Under the pieces are notes generated by a model. It worked only from the letters and a program-made list of their open reading frames with translations, did no database searches and was not told the DNA's origin. Positions 44,301-59,300 of a stretch of DNA of 64,000 bases are shown here, one piece after another (position 1 is the first letter of the stretch; the number at the start of each line of letters is the position of its first letter). This DNA is from Agelas oroides. Its lineage: Eukaryota > Porifera > Demospongiae > Agelasida > Agelasidae. The translations under genes were made by a program, and so were the position numbers. Location: contig OX422186.1 of the NCBI GenBank assembly GCA_949130485.1, positions 11,182,771 through 11,246,770 of the forward strand, given 5' to 3'.

Positions 44301-47300
44301 TTGACCAGTTTGTAAACAGGCCACCAGTTTTTAAATCGGTCATCCAGTTTTGAAACTGGTTGGCCACCTTTTGATTAGACAAAGCGAAGTGGTCCCGTTT
44401 AGAAACCAGGAAAAACGGTTTGAAAACTGGCCAAACGGCTTGGCAAATGGCATGAAAGCTGCACAAGCTTGCTGGACAGCTAGAAAGCTGGTCAAACGAT
44501 TTACAGAAGCATACAAGCAAGGTAGTCTCACAAGCCAGACCCAACCAACGCCAGCGTGGATTGCTTTCAGTATCACAAACAGGCACGATACTGAAAATGA
44601 TCTGCACTGGTGTCAGTTGGGTCTGGCTTGTGAGATTAGCAAGTGACACATTCCCAGATTGTGTTTCACAGCATCTTTTTATGAGCTTTTATCAGCAAAA
44701 AGTGAAGGACCTGAGGTACATGCGCGGGCCTATTTTTGACTGTGCATGCCGGCTTATTGACCCACATTTTGAGTTCGTGTACACTGGACCGGTTTTAAAT
44801 CCGGCCAATCAGCTTATAATGCAGTTGAACGGTTTGAAATATGGCTGTAATATATATAAATAGCAACAAGTTTTATCTTTCTAGTTTGTGTAACATCTTA
44901 TGTACATACCTCTTGGCAGCAGACCACTGACTGTGGAGGACACTCACAGCTTCCTGGAAGGCTTGGAACCCCCGGAGCGTGATATCTTGCGTTTGAGGGA
45001 TTAGGTAGAGAACCTCGGTACACATCACACTGGCACTCCCGATTACAGCAAATACCATTGCCTAGAAATTCAACACAAAACAAAATACATGGTACCTGCT
45101 ACCCTAAGGAGTGGTTACTCTTGTTCATAAACAAGGCACATGTACTACAAAACAAAATACATGGTACCTGCTACCCTAAGGAGTGGTTACTCTTGTTCAT
45201 AAACAAGGCACATGTACTGTATACATAGAAATTTTCGCATGGGTAATATTTTTAAAAAGCCTGAAAGCTTGCCGCACAAAATTTTTCGATAGCATGGTCC
45301 ACGTGTCCTATACTAACGTGTGTAGCATGTATAAGTTAAGGCATTGTGATTTCATGAATGCAGATCAACTCACGATCAATGCATATTCTAGTAGCCTTGA
45401 ATGTAGAAAAACATTTTTTTGAAACTTCCCCAGGTTAGCTAGCGGCAGCGATCTCATGCAATTCCACACTGCAAATATTTCTGATTACAGTAAATTGGAA
45501 AGGTCTTTTGTTACCAACTTACAATCAAAAACTTTTATGGAGGAGCCAACTAAGAACCCACTGAAAGTTTACAGTCAATTTTTGGTACACGATAAAGTAT
45601 TGTAGACAGTGTTTCAATAATAAACTCACCGCTACAGCTTTGGCCGTTTCGGCCTAAGCCACACCTGAAGTTGTCACACTCACAGGCACGCTCATTACCA
45701 CTAAAGACCCCACCCACATAGTTCGGGTTCTGTCAACAAGAAATATGCAGAGATGTGATATTAATCTGGAGACATGGCAAAGAAAGATTCATTTGTTGTT
45801 ATATTTATGAATGAAAAACAAAGACAGCAGTTGCTGGGAATCAGACCCAGGTCAACAGTATGAAGCGAACCAAGACAAAAAGTCTCATAACAACAAATGT
45901 ATCTTTCTTTCCGAAATCTTCTAACACACTAGTAGGATATAGCCTCGTTCCCAGCCCCTGCGCGTTCGTCGCTTGCAGTACGAAATTTCGTACTGCAAGC
46001 GACGAACGCGCAGGGCCTGGGAACGAGGCTAAGTAGGATACATATAGAAATTCCCTGTAACTATATACAGTGTATATATAGTTATATACCCACACTTCTT
46101 GCACCCCCGTCCCTTCCCAACCAGTTTTGTGAACAGAAATTTGTTTTAACTCTTTAACCACCGTAGGCATTTTAGGCTATGGATACCTTCTTTGGTCCGT
46201 ATTTCCACTTCTGCTTGGAGCTAGTACTGGAAACTTGAGCCAAAGCTTCCTTGACACATTCTCTGTGGTTCATGACCATAACCATACCCACTCATTAGCA
46301 AGCTTTCAATGTCAGGGCCCTCTGACCAGCTAATGCTCTGCCCGACTAAAAACTGCCTACAGATCTGGAAATGGCACCCCTACAAGGGGAGAGGAGTGGT
46401 TTCTGCACCCATTTGTGCTATCAAGGTGAGAAATGGGCCAGCCAGTGCCGACCAAGGCTGTTCTACAGCCACCCAAGGCAGCTGCCATGTGCACGGCATG
46501 TCTTGAATATGCCCGCTCACCTCCCCCTATCCCACCTTTTTTACTGGCGCAAAACCTATTTTCAAAACGGAGTGCGCCAACTGATAACATGCGGCCAAAG
46601 TCAGACGACTCCAAAAGGCGTCATCGGTGGTTAAAGGGTTAAGAGAGTGCATAACAAGATTTATAGCCAAGAATTTGTGAAATAAATAAGGTGATGGGGA
46701 ATGAGATCCTATTAGGGGGAACATCATTATACTAGTACGGTAACCCCCCTAAGAGAGTATAGAGAGAACGCTGCTCTTCTCTTTACCAACAACATACCGT
46801 ATTCAGAATTGTGTTCAGCATGGGTTCATCTTGACGGTTTGGGGCTGGACACCTACAGATACAGTCGCACACACCCCTATTTGAACAGTTCAGTCTGCGT
46901 GATGAAACAAAGAGGAAGGGGAGGGAAAAATGAACAAAGTGGAAGGAAGGTATAGGGAGAAAGTGGGGGCAGTGAGGGGGGTATAGGATGGTTATCAACC
47001 ATACTTTTCTGCATGGCTACCACGCTATGACTATATCATAACTACCATGCAAACCCAAGACACAGTTTGAGGTTGGCTGGTCGGTTATCATAACCCAATA
47101 GCTGTTGATCTCCCAAGAACATATTGGTACGTCTTCCCAGATGAACTGCAGGTCTACCCTGACCTTATAGTGGACAAAATTCAGCTAATCAATGTTTAAC
47201 AGTTACTTTAAAAAAATTACACCCCAAGTGGAAAGAAAAAATATATAGTAATGAATGAAAAGCCACAAAACTGCACCTGCACGCCCAATGTTTTAGTGTT

Positions 47301-50300
47301 TCTTTCCAAGCCTGAGAGGACTTACTGAAGTTTGACACCACAGCTTGAAACAGTTATCATTGAAGTATCTACTGAGCTCAGCAAGCGCTAAGGTCAAGAG
47401 CTAACCCACGGGGCCATACATTTGGCATCAATTAATTGGACCTACGGTGACACAAGATTTTAACAGTCCCCAAACTAGCTATCTTAACATGAACGTTTGC
47501 TAAAATGAGAAAATTGTAAACCACTGCTAATCTGAGTTATGATAAAAAATATTGACACTTCTGTGACCACACAGACTTCATCGCGACTTGCAGCTCTGGA
47601 GCCTTGTATAAAGGTCTGTACATTGTTAACTAGCTAGGTTTATTAGCTACAACCTTCTGGTAGCACACTGCCGATACAGCACGGCCATACTGAGCTACAA
47701 GTCACTTTGATACTTCAGTGAAGTGCGCACTTAGCTACTGGTTTGCTGCACTACAGCACATCCCGTGCATCCACAGTGCTAATGGCGGTGCTTTTAGCTC
47801 CTACACAACAGACACACAAGTTAGCACCATGGCCATCTTCTGCCCAGCTGGTCCTTTCCACTTGGGGTGTGGTTAGACTCAAATTTTTTATTTTTCATTT
47901 GGAACACTGTATGAATCAGAATCTTATAAGTACTGGAAACAATTAACCACTTGTTACCATAGAAACAAGAGTGAAGTGGAGAATATAAGACAGGTATACA
48001 TATTTACTTGGAAGTGGGTAGATACTTACGGGCAGTCTTCGGTGGCGGTTGGATCTATAAGCTGAATAGAACAGTTTGTACCACAGCTGCAGATAATTAA
48101 AAGGTCAAACTGAGGTCAAGTTGTTGACACTTGTGTGATTAAGTAACAAAAAGTGAATCGAACCCCAATGAAGATAAAATGGCTGCACGGTCTATTTACA
48201 ATGTTAATATGTGTTGGTAAAGACATTAACTTAATTTACTAAATTAAACAATTAATGGGTGAATATTTCTATGGGTCAAAAATCCCTAATCTACAGGTCA
48301 AGAGCGCATAAGAACGGGTGGCTAGAGTAAGAGCGTGTAACTACGTAAAATTTGAAACCGGGCGGAATTTACCGCGAGTACTAAAAATAGTAACACGTAC
48401 TGCGCAGCTGCGCGTAGACATAAGCCATTGTTGCTAAGCACATGACCGGGTGTTCTATTTTTAGTACAGTTCAATAATTTTGCCCGGACTATGGGCTTCT
48501 ATTGGAGTTACACGCTCTTTCTCAAGCTGCCTGTTCTTATGCACTCTTGACAGGTACAATAGGTGAGTATAAGCAAATGGGATAGGAACAAGTGCAAAAA
48601 CAAGTGCAAATGCATACAGCATGCCACAATATGCATGGTATATCGTACTTACAACACGGTAAGTGCACATGTTTATACCTCCACAGGAAGAAAACAGCGT
48701 CTAACAGCAAAATGCGTCTAACAGCAAAATGCATCTAACAGCAAAATATGGCTAACAGCAAAATATGCCTAATAGCAAGGAGTGCATTCGGTGTGTGTCT
48801 TACTGTATAGCCGGAAAATTTGACGGGGAATTAAATTTGGCGGTTTGGTGGTCGGGGTTGAAACCGCCAAATTAAAATCCGCTAATATTATTTTCGCCTG
48901 CAACACGTAATGACGTAATGCATGCAGTAGCGCTCTTGGTCCTGCCCAGTGCCCCTCTACGCGGGCTGTATACATAGCTAGCTCGGCGCTAGCCCGCTGC
49001 CAGTTGTATTTCTTGTAACTTTGCGAACTCACGGCTTTGTTCAAGTACCTCAAGCGAGAGGACAGGAACGCTACGCACGCAATGTTAATGATGACATAAT
49101 ACGCTGCGAGGTGCCATCGCCAAATTTAATTTAATATTTTTTAACGCTTGGTTTGGGGCCAAAAACGGCAAGTTTAAAGACCATCAATATTTCTGGCTAT
49201 ACGGTGTTTACAGTACTGCACAGAATATTAATAAAGCCAATATGCACTTACAAGTGGAGTGCGCTTAACAAAGTGTGAGTACATTAAACATGTTTAGATG
49301 CTATTGCAAACTTCTTACAAGCCTAGGTTACATCTGCAGACACCACACTCAAAATTGCCATTTCCAGAACATTCCTGACTGTCGACTTCCTGTTAAAATA
49401 GAGCAGAATGCATTGAATATTACACATGTACACATACGTAAACATGCAGCCATTCTTAGCCAGCAGCTACTAAGCTAAAGTACTCTACAGTGATACATAT
49501 GTTACAGGGCGATCACTGGCAGCAGTTAGCTAATGCTTGCCATGTCTAATAGATGGTTTACATGGGGCGTGGCTTCACTTCCAAGGGCAAAAGTCAGGGT
49601 GTGCATTCAGTGCAGTTGTGTGCAAAATACAGGCAAGGAAGTACTATATCGAGTCCATACTATTAGTGCCGAAAGATCCAAGAAGCTGCTTCTCTCGAAG
49701 TGAAAGGTCTGCTGTACATGTACAGCTGCCTCTTGGTCGGGTGTTGACCCTCCGGAAGTAGGACGCTTAGTTGACATGGGTACTTGTGTCAAGTATCCAT
49801 GCATCTACACAGCTGACTCCCACCCTTTATGGTGCTACAGCGTGGTAACACAATCGAAATATGTAACGGAATAATGTTCAATTTCAACCCAGGACTGCCA
49901 CATACGTATTGTGTGACTACTTTCAGTGGCTTCTCAGTCACGCATAAATGGAAGAAGATATTCTTTGTCCATGGAGATTAATTTTTACAGACATATTATA
50001 CCAGCTTCAATCGGGTACTCACCGTGGTTTGTTCACACTCACAGTTGCACACTCCACTGTACGTGAGATTGAAGTCACCAAAGGTAGGTACACTAAAACG
50101 AGCCCTAAAATATGGAAATAGAAAACAAGTAAAGATTTACTAAGTAGAGTCAGGGCAGTATTTCAAAATCCAATGTCCCAATACTATATATAAGTATCAC
50201 CATAGTACAATTAAAGCTATACCGGAAAATATCACGAGTTTGTTGCCGTCTGTATTGTTACGAGTGCACAGCACGAGTAACATCGCCAACAGCAACAAGC

Positions 50301-53300
50301 GAGTGATATTTTTTCCGGTATAGCTTGATACTATGGTGATAATCATTTTATCATACGAACCTTTGATTTCATTGCACTTTCAGACGTAGTGCATGTGACT
50401 TGTAGTACCTGATATGGATTCTCACGTGACTTGTAGAACTGTTACGGATTTTCGTGTGACTTGCAGTAAAAAAATACGTTTTTTTTATAAACTGCACGCA
50501 GGTGCAAGGCTTCCCCATTGACTCCAATACATTTGTGTGAGTTAGATGTATGATTGGGGTGAGCCTGAGCGAGCCCCACACTAGCGTGACTGCATTGCAC
50601 ACGCGTGTGTGTATGTATCTATGCTTGTTTGGACCGACTCTACTTACCGTAAATTTCAAATGAGCGCATTCAAATATTTCACGAAGATCGATATCGTGAA
50701 GCATGTGAAGGCAGGTGGAGAGCTACTGTCAGAGTGCAGCGTCGGGGACCAGCAGCAAAGACGATTGAAGTTGAAGCACGCGTGGCACTGGTTTGTGCTT
50801 CTACCGACGACGGCAGGCCGCTCACAGGCGGTACAAATTTAATATGGACGGTGGTTGACTGGGTCGAGCGGGCCATGCATAAACGGCACTCATAAACGCC
50901 AGAAATTTAGCTCATGATTTCGGTGTAAAGCTTAGTCCATGCATGTGTAGCCACGTTAGCTGCCCTGGCTGGAGAAATGGCTGGCATATGTGATACTTAT
51001 ATTTATCTCTGGTGAGGACTTAGCTACATAATTATATATAACTATGTGTTATTAAATTTGGTATAAACAGTCGACAGTGACAAATCCTGCTGTGTGTCAT
51101 GACAAAGTAGTAAATTAGCAGTTTGCTGCTTGCTCAGGCTCGGCCCATGATGATGAATCATCTCACTAGTAATTGGCACGCCCACTCTCAGTACATAATA
51201 TACTAATATAGTTAATATGTAACAATAGTTAGAGATTTAGAGTGTGTGACTGGTACACATGCATACGTAGGACTAGTCTTACACATGCATACGTAGGACT
51301 AGTCTTACACAAGCCTAGGATTGTATTGTATTGTAGAGCAGACTCTTGAACATGCCATTTTGTACACATGTAATTTGGCAGCCATTGCCTTTTTCCAGGT
51401 GACTACTTACTGTATTCGATGAGGGAGAAGGTATGGGAGCATTATCAGTCAATGTCTACAGGTAGACAGAGTGGGGTCTTCAACTGAAAGAGTGGTCTTG
51501 AGGCCTTTCTTGCAGTGTCAATCCAAGCGCTAGAGTCCTAAACATTTGCGAAGGAAAAGAACTGCCACGTTCTGGACAAAGCTCTTTCAGTCGGGGACCC
51601 CTCCTCCCCGCTGTCTACAATAGTCATTCATGTGATGAATGCTCCCTGTCCGTTTTTGCATACTCAAAAACTGGACAGCAGGAAGGCCTGGGAACAAGGC
51701 TACCAGTAATATACAATTTTAATGGAACTTGAGTCGTGTGACTTAAGTTTGAAGCACTCACAACAATATTGAACAGAATTCAACCTGAAGTACCAGCTAC
51801 TACCTCTGTCACAGCAAGTTATATCTGGGAAGAAGACTACTCTGAAAAGAATAAAAAGAGCAGCAGTGGTGGTTCTTACATTCTGGTCATGTTAGCAGAA
51901 GTCGGCAACATAGCACAAGAGTCGAGAGTGACAGTGATTTCAAATGTCGCAGTATTGTCCAGAGGTACATTCGGACAAGAAAATCCATTATCCGTACGTA
52001 TAGGCTGGGCATTACTAGAGGGGGAGGGAGGGAGGGAGGGAGGGAGGGAGGGAGGGAGGGAGGGAGGTAAGGAGGGAGGGAGGGGAGGAAGGAAAGGAGA
52101 GAAGTAGCAAGGGAGGAATAGAGAGAAGAAAGGGAGAGAGGGAAGGTTGGTGAGTGAAGAAGATATATAGTGTACAGCACACAAACACACACTTACTTTG
52201 GGCAGGTAGTACTAACGGTGATATTAAGACCAGTGTTAGTGGGTATATTCAGACCAACGTTCTGAAGAATTGCCTGCAGTCCAATAATACAACAAGCATT
52301 CCATTCAAATTCACCTTTCATGTATACATTCAACATCACACATAATATGAACACATTTGCATTACTGTTTTAGAAGCACTGTAGTGTGAATAGGGTGGGG
52401 CTCATATGCACTTGTAGACAGATCAGACATGTATATTAGCCTTAAAAACAAAAGGTCAGCAATACAGTGTTTCAAAGGTCAGCAATACAGTGTTTCAAAG
52501 GTCAGCAATACAGTGTTTCAAAGGTCAGCAATACAGTGTTTCAAAGGTCAGCAATACAGTGTTTCAAATGTGACAGTGTAATAACTGACAAATAGATAGC
52601 CTTGTTCCCAGGCTCCTGTATGTGGTCGGAGAAAAAAGAGCCTGGTACACACTGTTTGCGCATGCTCAGTTCCCCCAGGATTTCTGGGAATTTGGAAATT
52701 TCTGTAAAATATGCTCCGTTACACTAACCTCCGCAAGGCACGCCGACTTCTCCCGTATAAAAGATGCCTGCTACTGACCACGCTCTGTGTAGACGATGAC
52801 GAGGGAGCGATGAAGGCACTACTAAGCCCTTCGCTTGCAGGAGTTGTCCATGCGGTCGTCCATTCCAGCTAAATGTTGCGGCACATGAATGATGCAATCT
52901 TTCCCTTTGAAGTTCACCGATCGCCTCGAACGAAGCAATGCAGACCGTTACCGTCAAAGCGATATTGTTTTTGACTTCAAAACCGCCAGTATGTGTCCCA
53001 CAGGGAGTATAACTATGCAGTGCGGCCTTTCAGCAGGTAAACAGAAATTGACCGTAATTTTAGTGTAGCGGAGTAGTATGCAGGTTACCAAGGGAACTTG
53101 GCGCATGCGCGAACAGTGTGTACCAGGCTCTCTTTCCTCCTCCCCCGCACAAGAGCCTGGGAACGAGGCTAACAAATAGAGTGTCTGATGTAAAACACTT
53201 ACACGGTATTCTGTTTCGATGAGGTCCAGAAGTTGTCGTGAGTTGCTTGTGAGAACGGCAGCACTAGCACGATACCTCAGCTCTACCAGCTCTCGGAGAT

Positions 53301-56300
53301 TCTGTATGAACAAGGAGAAAACAAGCAGTATCTTGTTGCTAGGTCTCAGTGATAGGAGGAGAAAGGGCCTGGTTTCAGTAAGTCACTCAGTAAACCACCA
53401 TCACTGTGCTATTAAAAATCCGAAACGCAGTATATAAGCCTGTACTAAAGGTCATCTGGTCAATTCATGTCTCCATTGAGTCCCAAGATAAAGCAGCGAG
53501 CTATTTAGCTAAGGTAAACTTCAGAGCTCGAAATAAGATTTAACAAATGGTCAGACAAATGTCCAAGCACCTTCAATTTTGGTCAGACATTTCTCAATGT
53601 TGGTTGGTCATTTCTCAATGTTGGTCGCCATGCTAGAAGGCTTGCAATTAACTAACTATAGGACTAATCGCAATCCACAAGGCCGTGCTATCGCATGACT
53701 GATCTCGAAAAATAGACAAGCTACAAACGTGCAATAAGAAGCTACATACAATGTAGAGCTAAAAAAAAAAAAAAGTTTTAACTTCGCTACAGATTTCAAA
53801 CGAGACAGAAATTGGACTGCTAAGTTATATACAAAAACAGATTGAAAGTCTCAGCTTCCGGTATGAAAACTTTGGTTTGTTTCACAGCTTTTGGTACAGC
53901 AATAACTACAGCGAAGCTGGGCAAAGTCTACTATACCCCATCGCTTTTTGCTGGAATTCTGTTGTTGTTTTGCAACTGGAGATATAACATGAATATGCAA
54001 CAGACCTTTTTGTTCATGATTATTTTGTTTGCAATCACACGTTGCAGTCAGTGGCATCGGCATGCTCGGACAGTGTGGCTGACCAGAGTAAGTTTTGCTC
54101 GGACATAATGGTTGGAAAATGTCCAATGTCCAACTGTTATTTCAAGCTCTGAACTGAACTCTCAGGTCACTGGGAGCATCTTGGGGTGTGCTTTAAAATC
54201 GACAGATTCCACAGTGGAACCAGAGCATGGTGTACTTTACATGCACCGATATGCAAATATTACACTTCAGGTCCAGCTAGCCTAGAGCATTTATACAAAG
54301 TTGCTCCCCCCCCCCACCCTTTCTTTTGCCTATACACCTCACATCTACCTATCGTCATTCATTCATGTGATGAAGGAGATCTCCGTTTCTATGTGTTAGT
54401 ATGAACACTAACCAAAGGTTGTGGCTACTTCAGTCAGATTTAGCCTTCCAAATTGCATGCTTCAATTTGGTAATCCATCCGTTCTCCAGGTATGAGTGCC
54501 ATACTTTCTCTCCATACTGTGAACATAGCTTATTACAAATTTATTACAGCTTACCGAGCTACCAGTATATGAATACACATTTGCTAAAATCTTGGCCTTG
54601 TGAATAAAACCCACATGTGGTACATACCTTAATCTCCCAAAAATAGCCCATGGGGAATGAAATTAAGTGGCTCCTCAAAGAGGGGGGTGGGCATATTTTG
54701 GAGAGTTGTGATACTGTAAACTAGGGAGTATAAGTACCCATCAAATCTTTTGCTATCAATTTCCAGAATAGAAGTACCCACGTGAATATAAGCACTCATC
54801 AGCCCGATCGGTCTGTGGGCAGAGTTTTCATGTCCCAGAAGTAGCAGCAGTAATACTGGAGCCTGGGCATCAAAGTGAGATACTACTTCAGGCTACAATC
54901 GGGGCGATTGCTCTGATGCTGACGCCGCCATATGACAAGCTGCGTGTAGCACTTCAGGTGGTTGGTCACGCACTGATCATTTTTGCTCAACAGCGATGCT
55001 GAAGATTGAAAATAGATGACAGTAGGTCTGTTTGTAAGTGCAGACTAGTCAAGCAGTCTACTCTAGTGGCAGCTTCGTTGGAAACCGTGGCATCATGACG
55101 GCTCCGTTGCGCTGCTGTATATTTAGCCCTGGTATGATTATATATAAGTACCCTACATGATTGGTACCGAAAAAGTGCGCAATTTTGAAATAGAAGTACT
55201 GGTACTTATGCTCCCGAGTTTATGGTATTTCTCTCGAAAATACGCCCATCTCACACGCAGTTAGTCTAGCCCTATTTATGCATGCATGCTTCTTTGGTGC
55301 TTCTTGCTTGACATAACAGCTTGTACTGTCGCATAAATAGGTGGGCATACTGTTGAGAGAAAAGCACCCTTTGCAACAACTTCACTCAAAAAGGGGGGGG
55401 GGGGGGGGGGGGGTTATTTTTGAGGGTGGGCCTATTTTCGGGAGATTACAGTACATACATAGCTGTGTGTAGCTCTTTACATGAACAAACAAACAAACAA
55501 ACAAAAAACAAACACAAGTAAACAAAAAACACAAACAAACACAGACAAGACAAGCAAACCAAACAAACAAAAAACACAAACAACAAAGAATTAACCTGAT
55601 ATGTTGGCAGAACATCCTGAGCAACTGCAAATATTGTCACCACTTCAAACCGAGTGAGCAGAGCAACAACTTGTCCCACTGAAGGATAGTCCTTTGGATG
55701 GAGAAAAATACTTGAGAGTCAGTACATACATCACCACAAGTCTGTAGCTGTTGTCACTGAGTTGCAGTTGTACTCCATACAATGTATGTAGGGATGGCAC
55801 CGAAATGAAACAGTTTGCCACATTAAAGTGCACAAATGACATGTACAAAAAGTCAGCTCTAGATTAGTCAAAGGCTTTTATGAGCCATATCAGTCATTAT
55901 TGAGTGCTTTCAAGAACAGGGCCGTTAACATCACTGGAGAACATTACTAGTGAGATAATTCATCATCATGGGGCAAGCCTGAGTGAGCAGCAAACTGCTG
56001 GTTTACAAATTTGTCATGGCACACAGCAGGATTTGTCACTGTCTACTGTTACATGAGCGTAATAAGCCAAACTTGGTGACGCATAAGCAGGTAAGCCCTC
56101 ACCAGAGGTAGCTATATAGGTATGTATAACATATGCCAGCAGCCAAGGCAGTTACTAAGCTTTACAATGAAATCATGAGCAGAATTTCTGAGTGCCGTTT
56201 ATGCATGGCCCTTACCTGAAGTGGACCTCAACCACCGTAGGCAACTCTATGAGTCTTGCTGACCATAAAAGCACTCAAAGAGGAAGGCTGGGTGCTTAAA

Positions 56301-59300
56301 TAAGCTTTTAGCGTATTTGTGGTCCAGTTACATGGCTTTTGCTTAAGTATTGCATATATAGCGCGTCTGCGCCATACTCACACACACATGCACAATGCAG
56401 TCTCGCTAGTGTGGGGGTCACTCAGGCTCACCCCAACTAAGGTATTGGACTGGAAAATTGCTGAAAAATTGTCTATCTTCTAACTTTCTTTCTTCAGCCA
56501 GGCTAGAACTCAGCAGAACCAGGCGCGTGTGTATGTGCGCTTCTTTTGTGCACTTGCACATATACGTAACATGGAGTACAAAAAAGGACTTCTTTCTTTC
56601 AGATTATTGACCATAATTTTATCTATCATAATTATGTTACGGTTGGCAAAGACCTAAGCAAATATCGGACACTATTAGTTTGGTCAACACTCACGAATTC
56701 ATCCCATCTGAGGAAATTTATGGGGAGAGGTGTATTTTCGTCTCTTGCCAAGTAGCATTGTCCATCATATGGTCTCAGTATGCCAGCAAGCTGTGTGTGT
56801 GTGTGTGTGTGTGTGGCAAGTGCTAAAATACGAAATCCATTACCTGACTTTCGTAACGATACCAACCCATTCTACCCTTTACCTTAAATTTGGTACTTCC
56901 TGTTTTCATTTCCTGCTGAACACGTGGTTCGTTGATTGCTCATACACAAACAGAACCACTAGCAGGCCACTGCCTATTGACCAACTTTAAATTGTACACA
57001 TATGTATGCAGTATATGTACATTAATACTATAGCTAGTATAGTTACAATATAAAATGCGTATATAAAAAGTGTAGTATTATTTTGAAATACTACACTTAT
57101 TGACCAATCAGATTAGTATTACACTTTTTTGACAGTAAAGTATCAAAAAAGTGTAATACTAATCTGATTGGTCAATGCGAAGCGCCGCGTACGTGGTTGC
57201 TACAGGAACGCTGCAGGGACGCAGCCGTTCATTTTTCAAATTTGGGTGGAGCAGAAGGCGGAGCTCTCTTTTTCGGACTACAATGCGAATAGCTGCATGC
57301 TGTAACAGCGCTTTACTGTTAGCAGAACAGTAAAATTATCGAGCATAGGTGCTTCAGAAGTCGTGTCGACGTTGAAGAGTATAGGCAGTAGCGAGAACGG
57401 CCCTGACGAGTGTGCTTGCAAAACTACGGAAGCTCGGCACGGGTTGGCAAGCGCTGTGTTGCTGCGTTCGGCTTGTGCTTGCGAGTTTAGCCTCATATTC
57501 GGGTTTTATCGCCACAGAGTTTGCCGCTTGCGGTACCACAAAGGTTAGTAGGTGCTACAGACGGCAAACACTGTGGGGGGAAAGCTTGGTTACGAGGCTA
57601 ATAACTTTCGAGTGCCTTGTCACGGAAGCTCAGCAGTGCATGGCTTCTAGGAACCGTTTTGATGGCAGCTGAATGTGGATTATAAAGCTATAGTATTAAT
57701 ACGTGATAGCATGGTTTGCTGTGGTATTTGGGATTAATAGCACTCGTAATGCAGTAAATTGTACTCGGCTACGCCTCGTACAATTATTTCTGCATTACTC
57801 GTGCTATTAATCCCAAATACCACAGCAAACCATGCTATTACCTATACATATACTCCACTTCACCCTTGTTTCTGTGGCAACAGGTGGGTATTATTTTCCA
57901 TACACTGACAGGAAGTTGTAGATTCTGTAGATTCTGTTCCATATACCCCAGAAGTTGTAAAATGATGTTTCCTATAAGCTACCTTGTTTACAGTGTAAAC
58001 TACTTTACATGTTTACTAATAACATACCTTGTTTACAGTGAAAACTACCATGTGTGTTTACTAATAACAGCAAGGACCAATCAGAGTGGAGAATATAACA
58101 GATAAACCACAGTAAACAGGGATTTATGGTCCATAAACAACCCTTGCCCTCGGGCTCGGGTGGTTTATGGACCATAAATCCCTGTCTACTGTGGTTTATC
58201 TATAACATATACTCCACTTCACCCTTGTTTCTGTGGTAACAGGTGGGTATTATTTTCCATATACTGACAGGAAGTTGTAGATTCTGTAGATTCTGTTCCA
58301 TATACCACAGGAAGTTGTTAAATGATGTTTCCTATAAGCTACCTCGTTTTGAGTGTAAATTACTTTACATGTTTACTAATAACATACCTTGTTTACAGTT
58401 AAAACTACCATGTGTATTTACTAATAACAACAAGGACCAATCAGAGTGGAGAATATAACAGATAAACCACAGTAGACAGGGATTTATGGTCCATAAACAA
58501 CCCTTGCCCTCGGGCTCGGGTGGTTTATGGACCATAAATCCTTGTCTACTGTGGTTTATCTATAACGGTACATGTGCATTTGTATTCTAAATCAGAAAGT
58601 GGAAACGTACCCTCCCCTCCCCTGAGTAGTGAAACTGATCGTCAGTGAGGAAAAGCACAACACGAGTTTGGCCACGCTCCGTTCCGTCTGCATCACGTGA
58701 CCTCCAGCCAATGACATTCTCACAACTGGCCACCTGTGCTAGAGCTTCTAGCCCATTTTCAGGGTTGTCAGCATTCTGAGTGGTGGTCACTGCTTGGATG
58801 GAATCCTGGAAGCCAGGAGGGAGAAAAAGTGGAAAAGATGGTACATAGGTGGAGGGGGGCAGGAGGGAGGACAGGTGAGAGGGTGGGAGGGGGCAGGAGG
58901 GAGGACAGGTGAGAGGGTGGGAAGGGGCGGGAGGGAGGACATGGGAGGGGGCGGGAGGGAGGACAGGTGAGAGGGTGGGAAGGGCAGGAGGGAGGACAGG
59001 TGAGAGGGTGGGAGGGGGCGGGAGAGAGGACAGGTGAGAGGGTGGGAGGGGGCGGGAGAGAGGACAGGTGAGAGGGTGGGAGGGGGCGTGAGAGAGGACA
59101 GGTGAGAGGGTGGGAGGGGGCGTGAGAGAGGACAGGTGAGAGGGTGGGAGGGGGTGGGAAGGAGGCGAGTGGTATATAAGTTCCAAGAGTGTAATGTTAA
59201 TACAAATCCTTTACTGCAAAAGAATTCTTACATTGAATGCTTGAATATCAGAGGTCAAGTCAATATGGTGTCGAAAAGCATACAGGTCGCAGTCCTCACG

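Noticed and set aside
42954-44315. Repeat-protein frames containing YPPTCTILSMLHHRKSEAVS
   Set aside because: These are translations of the 60-bp transposon-derived array in all frames.
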